Assembly (NCBI GenBank): GCA_963826795.1
Contig: CAWGYT010000008.1
Span: 372,001 to 436,000 of the forward strand
DNA length: 64,000 nucleotides
From: CAWGYT01 sp963826795
GTDB lineage: Bacteria; Planctomycetota; Planctomycetia; Pirellulales; Pirellulaceae
Direction of reading: 5' to 3'
Below, in pieces: positions 58,911-64,000 of this stretch (its first letter is position 1; each line of letters begins with the position of its first letter). The notes below the pieces were generated by a model. It did no database searches. It was given only the letters and a program-made list of their open reading frames with translations, and was not told the DNA's origin. Both the position numbers and the translations under genes were made by a program.

Positions 58911-59097
58911 GAGGGCGAGCGATCCCGGAGGGCGAGCAATCCGGGAGGGCGAGTGATCCGCGAGGGCGAGTGATCCGCGAGGGCGAGCGATCCGCGAGGG
59001 CGAGCAATCCGCGAGGGCGAGCAATCCGCGAGGGCGAGCAATCCGCGAGGGCGAGCAATCCGCGAGGGCGAGCAATCCGCGAGGGCGAGCAATCCGG
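58911..59097. repeat. Eleven tandem copies of a 17-bp unit
   Basis: Units of gagggcgagcaatccgc start every 17 bases from 58911 to 59081. Variants at positions 10-11 and 15-17 (cg/tg/ca; ccg/cgg/cgc) are ordered, the most uniform block being 58996-59080. The array is followed directly by the dispersed 26-bp element at 59096. Because 17 is not divisible by 3, reading frames through it give 17-residue periodic peptides in every frame, which are not genes. It follows the giant protein's stop by 12 bases. Confidence 0.92.
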
Positions 59098-59121
59098 GAG
59101 GGCGAGGCTCCCGCCGAGCCG
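59096..59121. repeat. Dispersed 26-bp GC-rich element, copy 3
   Basis: Identical to the copy at 25748. Its first 12 bases are almost the same as the 17-bp unit of the array it terminates, suggesting that the array arose by amplifying part of this element. Confidence 0.8.
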
Positions 59122-59148
59122 CGCAATCGTTGCCGCGCACGCGGGACT

Positions 59149-59167
59149 CCCGCCGGCAAGCGGCGGG
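59149..59167 (-). terminator. Strong GC hairpin after the reductase gene
   Basis: A perfect 7-bp hairpin CCCGCCG, loop GCAAG, CGGCGGG lies 14 bases past the stop of the minus-strand reductase. There is no T tract, so it may be a Rho-dependent or processing hairpin, or part of another dispersed repeat. Confidence 0.4.
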
Positions 59168-59180
59168 CATCCTCTGTTCC

Positions 59181-60217
59181 TCAGCAAGGATCGGGCCGAC
59201 CTCGCCCACGCCTCCGTCCCGGATTACGGTAGAGGATCTCGGCCAGAAGATCGGGGGAACCCGGTGGGTTTCCGCCCCGCTCGTGGTGCCACTGCGGACC
59301 CGTGGGGACGAATTCCGCGTGGAAAGGCCACGGATCAAAGGGCGCGAACCCCAGGGCTTCGCTGAGCTTCGACGAATCCATGGTGACATCCCCGGCGCGG
59401 GGCGGCACGGGCCCGGCTTCGATGCGAGGACAACCCATCAAGTGGTTGGGATCATAGCCTCCGACGCGATTGACGATTTGCGCGATCTGGTACAGGCTCA
59501 ACCGGCGCGGTCCGCCGGCGTGGTACAGCCCGCTCAGTCGGCTCGCCAAGACGGCCTGGCAAACTCGGCTCAGGCAATCCGTGTAGGTCGGCGTCCGAAC
59601 CTCATCGAAATACAGCGTGGCCGGCTTTCGCTGCTTGAAACGGGACTGGATCCAGTCGATGGCGCCGGCATGCCCGTTGAAGCTGACGCCCATGGGCAAG
59701 GAAATCCGCAGTTGGCACGAGTCGGGCCGCGCCAGCTGAATCAGGTTCTCAGCGACCGACATGGTTTTGCCGTAGACCGTCACCGGATCGGTCACATCGG
59801 ACTCGCGGTGATTTCCCTGTCGCGTTCCGGAAAATACGAGATCGATTGAGAGGTGAACCAGCCGGGTGTCGGTGCCGTGGAGCACGTCGAGCAGATTGCG
59901 AATCCCCTCGACGTTGATTCGCCAGGCCATGGTCGGATCCAGCTCACACGATTTCAGCGCGAACTGCCCGCACAATTCAAGACCGAGGCGAACTGATGTT
60001 GCTGGAACAAGCGATCCAGTGCAGCGGGGTCTTCGGCATCGCACGCCACGATTCCGGGACCGTCCAAACGCCAATTGCGCGCCGGGCGAATCCCGATGAC
60101 TTGCCCCGGATAGCGGCACTGGAAGTACTCCAGCGCATTGTATCCGGCCACGCCGGCCACGCCGGTAATCAGCAGCGGCAGCCGCACTTCGGGCAACGGG
60201 TCGACTCGGCAAATCAT
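59181..60217 (-). CDS. RfbD-like NAD(P)-dependent sugar reductase (one frameshift)
   Basis: Extended SDR resembling dTDP-4-dehydrorhamnose reductase. The first frame gives LPLLITGVAGVAGYNALEYF (Rossmann GxxGxxG) up to FASVLNCAGSS. One missing G near 59967 joins it to ALKSCELDPTMAWRINVEG, LVHLSIDLVFSGTRQGNHRE and TVYGKTMSVAENLI, the last with the SDR Tyr-x3-Lys (YGKTM). The later part, YHAGGPRRLSLYQIAQIVN, matches RfbD C-terminal segments. About 345 residues. Suggests synthesis of a deoxysugar for cell-surface polysaccharide, but no other rhamnose genes are in view. Start at MICRVDPLPEV is tentative. Confidence 0.82.
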
Positions 60218-60290
60218 CGATGCATCATCTCGGGTCCTGGTCCCAATCTCGCCAGCATTCGGCCCATCCTACTCGGCACTCGGACAGAAC

Positions 60291-61220
60291 TCAACGCGAG
60301 CCTGCGGCCCACGCGAGTTGGACGGCCCCCTGAGCGGGCTCGGGCACATCGCGCGTCGAGTCGAGCGTGGCACCGGCCTGCTCGAGACTCTGCAGCACCT
60401 GACTGCGGAGCGGCGGAGACGTCAAGATCACGCCCCCGGCCAACGCCAGGTGAACTCCGCCCGATCCGATTTGGAGTTGCTGTCGGACGGCCAGCACCAG
60501 TTGCGTCAGCTGGGTCGCCGCGTCCGCTCGGATCGCCTCGGCCACCGGGTCGCCTTGATCGGCCACCGCCAGGACGAGTCCTGCCAGCCGGGCGAGTTGA
60601 TCGCGCGGGGTGTGGGCGACGACGACGGGCAGATCGCGGATTTGGGCGACGCCAAGTTCCGGAAGGAGAACCGCGCCGAGCACGGTCGCCGCGCCGCGGC
60701 CATCGTGCTGTCGGGTCACGGCCTGCAGAGCGCGTCGCACGAGCCAGTATCCGCTGCCTTCGTCGCCCAACAGCGCTCCCCATCCCCCGGCCCGCGCGGT
60801 TTGGCCCGCCGCGGTTCGGCCCCAGGCCAGCGAGCCCGTCCCGCTAATCAGGGCCACGGCATCCGATCCCGCGGCGAACCAAGCCAGCAGGGGGACCGCA
60901 TCGTGCACCACCTCGATCGCGCGGGCCAGCTGCCTTGCGTTCGCCCAGTCCGCGAGCACGTCGCGGACGCTCGCCCGGTCGCTGCCGGCCATCGCAAGGC
61001 AAGCGGCCTCCACCGTGCACGTCGGCCGATTCGCCTGGCGGAACGCGCACTGGACGGCCTGCTCCAGCTGGGCGAGGCCAAGCTCCGCCGCGACCGCCAC
61101 CAGATTGCTCGGCCCCGCTTCTCCGCGTCCGATCTCGCGCCAGCCCGATGCGTCGCCCTCGGCCAGGACCGCCAGTGTTTTTGAGCCGCCTCCGTCGATC
61201 CCCAGGTAGTAGCGTGTCAT
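60291..61220 (-). CDS. BadF/BcrA-type sugar kinase (GlcNAc/MurNAc kinase-like)
   Basis: A 309-residue ASKHA-fold kinase. The phosphate-1 motif is YYLGIDGGGSKT near the N-terminus, phosphate-2 is ALISGTGSLAWGR, and the family segment GGWGALLGDEGSGYW is intact, followed by HLALAGGVI. This family includes eukaryote-type GlcNAc kinase and MurK, which phosphorylates MurNAc and GlcNAc. It lies two bases after the murQ stop on the same strand. In the absence of a PTS transporter it could supply MurNAc-6-phosphate to MurQ. Start at MTRYYLGI; the longer frame upstream overlaps murQ and is not supported. Confidence 0.87.
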   Translation of the reverse strand: MTRYYLGIDGGGSKTLAVLAEGDASGWREIGRGEAGPSNLVAVAAELGLAQLEQAVQCAFRQANRPTCTVEAACLAMAGSDRASVRDVLADWANARQLARAIEVVHDAVPLLAWFAAGSDAVALISGTGSLAWGRTAAGQTARAGGWGALLGDEGSGYWLVRRALQAVTRQHDGRGAATVLGAVLLPELGVAQIRDLPVVVAHTPRDQLARLAGLVLAVADQGDPVAEAIRADAATQLTQLVLAVRQQLQIGSGGVHLALAGGVILTSPPLRSQVLQSLEQAGATLDSTRDVPEPAQGAVQLAWAAGSR

Positions 61221-61222
61221 GG

Positions 61223-62163
61223 TCACGACGTCGACGAGGGCGCCGCCGAAGATGGCGACGCCGCTGGCGAGGAAGGCAGTTGCAACGCATCGCGAAGTCG
61301 ACCTTGAGCTTGTTCGAGCCGCGTCCGTGCCTGGTCGGGCCCAATCCCCGCCAGTTGCATCACGATGGCCGTCTTGAGCTCTCCCTGACACGCATCGAGC
61401 AGTTGCTGAGCCGCCGGCTCGCCCAACCCGGTCAGCTCGCACACGATTCGGTTGGTCCGCCGTTTCAGCTTTTCGTTGGTGGCCGCAGATCGACCATCAA
61501 GTTGCCATACGTTTTTCCCAGACGCACCATGGCGCCCGTCGTGAGCATGTTCAGCACCAACTTGGTGGCGGTGCCGGCCTTGAGTCGCGTCGAACCGCTG
61601 ATCACCTCGGGCCCCACGACGGGCGTGATCATCAGATCGGAGACGTCACCCAATTGCGAGGCGGGATTGCAGGCCAAGCCGACAGCATACGCCCCTTGCT
61701 GACGCGCGTAACGCAGAGCGGCAATGACGTAAGGCGTGCGGCCACTGGTCGCGATGCCGACGACACAGTCCAGCGGACCCACTCGATGACTCTCAAGGTC
61801 GCGGACCGCCTGCTCCGGATGGTCCTCGGCGCCCTCGATCGCGCGGGTCAGTGCCGCTGGTCCGCCGGCGATAATGCCAATGACTTGCTCGGGTCGCGTA
61901 TTGAACGTGGGCGGACACTCCGACGCGTCCAGGACGCCCAGCCGGCCGCTGGTCCCGGCCCCCACGTAGACCAAACGGCCGCCCCGCCGTAGCCGGTCGG
62001 CAATCACATCGATCGCCGCGGCAATCTGATCGGCCTCCGCGCCGACGGCACCGGCCAACGTCGCATCTTCGCGATTCATGAATTGAACGATCTCGCGCGA
62101 CGAAAGCTGATCGATCGTCTCGGAGGCCGGATTTCGGCCTTCAGTGGTGAGTTTTTCGAGCAT
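61223..62163 (-). CDS. murQ: N-acetylmuramic acid 6-phosphate etherase MurQ (one frameshift)
   Basis: Cleaves the lactyl ether of MurNAc-6-phosphate to GlcNAc-6-phosphate and lactate in peptidoglycan recycling. The SIS domain has VYVGAGTSGRLGVLDASECP, and EGAEDHPEQAVRDL and VGIATSGRTPYVIAAL are standard MurQ segments. One missing base at 61481-61482 joins KTYGNLMVDLRP to TNEKLKRRTNRIVCELTGL and the C-terminal helical domain. Corrected length about 313 residues, normal for MurQ. Start at MLEKLTTEGRNPAS, the usual family start, preceded by a close AAGGG. Two bases before the kinase start, so almost certainly co-transcribed. Confidence 0.92.
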
Positions 62164-62220
62164 CCCTTGATTGTCACTGGAAACCACTTGATGAACAATG
62201 GAGCTCCCAGGGGACCGATT

Positions 62221-62279
62221 GTTGGCGCCGCCCGTGTTGGCGCCGCCCGTGTTGGCGCCGCCCGTGTTGCGCCGCCTGG
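62221..62279. repeat. 15-bp tandem repeat in the murQ/namZ divergent region
   Basis: gttggcgccgcccgt repeats three times exactly from 62221 with a fourth degraded copy. It lies 58-116 bases upstream of murQ and about 72 bases before the namZ-fusion start, so it may affect their shared promoter region or be simple slippage. Confidence 0.75.
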
Positions 62280-62350
62280 CGCCGGGGCGATCCGCCCGAG
62301 TGCCGTTTGGATTTTGACAGCCCTTCGCGATTCCTGCCAGGAGCCCCTTG

Positions 62351-64000
62351 AATGACTTCCGCGCTGACCTGCCTGCCTCGCCAGGCTCGCTGGACCTGGG
62401 CCCTTGCCTTGCTCTGCCTGGCAGGGCCACTGGCCGGCCAGCCCCCACGGCTGGCGGAAACCGTGCCCGAGGCCGTCGGCTTGCGATCCGATCGATTGCA
62501 GTGGATCGACGCCGTGGTGCAGGAAGGTTTGACGGCGGCTCGGATGCCGGGCTGCGTGATCGCGGTGGGACGTCACGGCAAACTGGCCTGGCTGAAGGCG
62601 TACGGCAATCGGCAAACGCTGCCCGAACCGGTGCCAATGACGACGGACACGGTGTTCGACATGGCCTCGATCACGAAGCCGGTCGCGACGGCGACGAGCG
62701 TGATGATGTTGGTCGAACACGGTCAGTTGCGGTTGCGCGACGAGGTGGCGGACTACGTTCCCGATTTCGGCGTTAACGGCAAAGAAGAAATCACGCTCAC
62801 CCAATTGCTGACGCATCACGGCGGTCTGATCCCGGACAATGAGATTGGCGACTACGACGAGGGCCCCGCGGAGGCCTGGCAGCGGATCCTGGCGCTGGAG
62901 ACGCATGTCGAGCCGGGAACGAAGTTCGTGTACTCCGACGTCGGCTTCATCGTACTCGGCCAACTCGTGCAGCAGGCCAGCGGCGAGGACTTGAACGAGT
63001 TTTCCCAGCGAGAGCTGTTTGGGCCGCTCGGGATGTGCGAAACCGGCTTTCTGCCATCCGACGGCTTGCGGCAACGAGCCGCTCCGACCGAACAGCGTGA
63101 CGACCGCTGGATGCAGGGCGAAGTACACGACCCGCGGGCCTATCGCTTGGGCGGCGTCGCCGGACACGCGGGCTTGTTTTCGACGGCCGAAGATCTGGCC
63201 GTCTACGCCCAGATGATGCTCCAGCAAGGGATCTACGCGGGCGTGCGCATCCTGAGTCCGTCGACCGTCGAGCTGATGACGCGCGCCTACGACGTCTCGG
63301 GCGCGCAACGCGGCTTGGGTTGGGACAAGCTGAGCGTATACTCGATCAATCGCGGAGAGAACTTTTCCGCCCACGCGTTTGGCCACGGAGGTTTTACCGG
63401 AACCGTCTTGTGGATCGATCCTGAGTTGGATCTGTTCTTTATCTTTCTGAGCAATCGAGTTCATCCGGACGGGAATGGAAACGTGAATTCGCTCGCGGGT
63501 CGCATCGCGACGATCGTCGCCAGTGCCATCGATCCAACGCTGGCCGTGGCCCCCGCCGCATCACGCTTGGCACCCCCCGTGAAGACCGGCCTGGATGTGC
63601 TTGAGCGAACGGACTTCCGGCTACTCGAGAATCAGCGCGTTGGCCTGATCACGAATCACACGGGACTCAATCGGCGGGGAATTTCCAACGTCCAGCTCCT
63701 GCGGGAATCCCGCAACGTCGATCTGGTCGCCTTGTTCAGCCCCGAGCACGGGTTTGAGGGAAAACTGGATGTGGCTCAGATTGACGACTCGGAGGATTCC
63801 TCGACGGGTCTGAAGATCTACAGCCTTTACGGCGAGTCGCGTCGGCCAACACCGCCGCAATTGGCCGAGATCGACACGCTGGTATTCGACATCCAGGACA
63901 TCGGCACGCGCTTTTACACGTACGTTTCGACGATGGGCCTTGCCCTGCAGGCAGCCGCCGAACAGCACAAGCGGTTCGTCGTCCTGGATCGCCCCAATCC
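62351..64000 (+). CDS. Secreted fusion: beta-lactamase-fold hydrolase plus NamZ (DUF1343), partial
   Basis: Uninterrupted frame of 550 codons running off the window. A signal peptide (RWTWALALLCLAGPLAG) is followed by a beta-lactamase/PBP-like domain. It has the catalytic Ser-x-x-Lys in FDMASITKP, a Tyr motif in FVYSDVGFIVLG and HGG in FGHGGFTGTVLW. From about residue 400 comes the start of NamZ: RVGLITNHTGLNRRG, LVALFSPEHGFEG, IYSLYGESRRPTP and VFDIQDIGTRFYTYV, then VLDRPNP at the edge. NamZ is an exo-beta-N-acetylmuramidase, and in Bacillus subtilis separate genes amiE (beta-lactamase-fold MurNAc-L-Ala amidase) and namZ sit with murQ. Here both seem fused and lie next to murQ and a kinase. 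CAGGAG precedes the ATG. Confidence 0.88.

Noticed and set aside
58230..59187. Minus-strand frames rich in ARPRGLLALADCSPSRI repeats
   Set aside because: These are translations of the 17-bp array and of the antisense of the giant gene, not proteins.

Overview
The window is GC-rich, gene-dense bacterial DNA that reads as a planctomycete, most likely of the Pirellulales type. This is inferred from gene content: a membrane-bound dehydrogenase with a PVC-type CxxCH heme domain, twin-arginine-secreted Gfo/Idh/MocA oxidoreductases, a surface protein with an LEPR-XLL-like N-terminal motif, planctomycete-style cysteine-rich lipoproteins, and a MoxR/von Willebrand factor A (vWA) cluster. No phage, plasmid, CRISPR or rRNA signal was seen. 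One tRNA-Ser(GCT) is present.

Layout. 1-9.3 kb (minus strand): an ABC-2 exporter pair, a TadG-like vWA protein, an RluA-family pseudouridine synthase, a secreted oxidoreductase, an SDR and HflX. 9.6-15 kb: an SLC13/TrkA-C transporter convergent with a large cadherin-repeat surface protein that carries an embedded barrel-like domain. 15.3-15.95 kb: five tandem copies of a roughly 148-bp palindromic repeat. 16-22.3 kb: addA and addB, helicase-nuclease subunits of recombinational repair. 22.7-29.5 kb: a helical secreted protein, a GT4 glycosyltransferase, an Nramp-like transporter lacking the usual metal motifs, a lipoprotein, QueC and a PlsC-like acyltransferase. 30-33.7 kb: rpsA, an RpoD/SigA-like sigma factor and apt in one direction. 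33.7-46 kb: a candidate 31-residue membrane protein, a PilZ protein, a di-heme cytochrome c, a lipoprotein, the PVC dehydrogenase, tRNA-Ser, an M28 peptidase, ApbE and a second oxidoreductase. 46.1-49 kb: a possible ncRNA, an M50 protease pair and a NUDIX hydrolase. 49.3-58.9 kb: seven co-directional genes, moxR, DUF58, a BatD/DUF4381-like protein, two vWA proteins, a helical lipoprotein-sized protein and a 1293-residue membrane-anchored protein. 59.2-64 kb: an RfbD-like reductase, then a peptidoglycan-salvage module made of a BadF-type sugar kinase, murQ and a divergent beta-lactamase-fold/NamZ fusion that runs off the window.

Two features run through the whole window. First, about 20 single-base indels interrupt at least 14 otherwise well-conserved genes, including rpsA, the sigma factor and apt. 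Restoring one base each time recovers the family sequence, so I read these as sequence or assembly errors, not pseudogenes, and I give each affected gene its full span. Second, the intergenic DNA holds several families of short palindromic or tandem repeats. One is a 132-bp inverted-repeat element lying in frame in the N-terminal region of the PVC dehydrogenase. Another is a 17-bp tandem array that grades into a dispersed 26-bp element.

The best candidates for under-described biology are the seven-gene MoxR/vWA cluster with its giant anchored protein, and the fused amidase-like/NamZ salvage enzyme.
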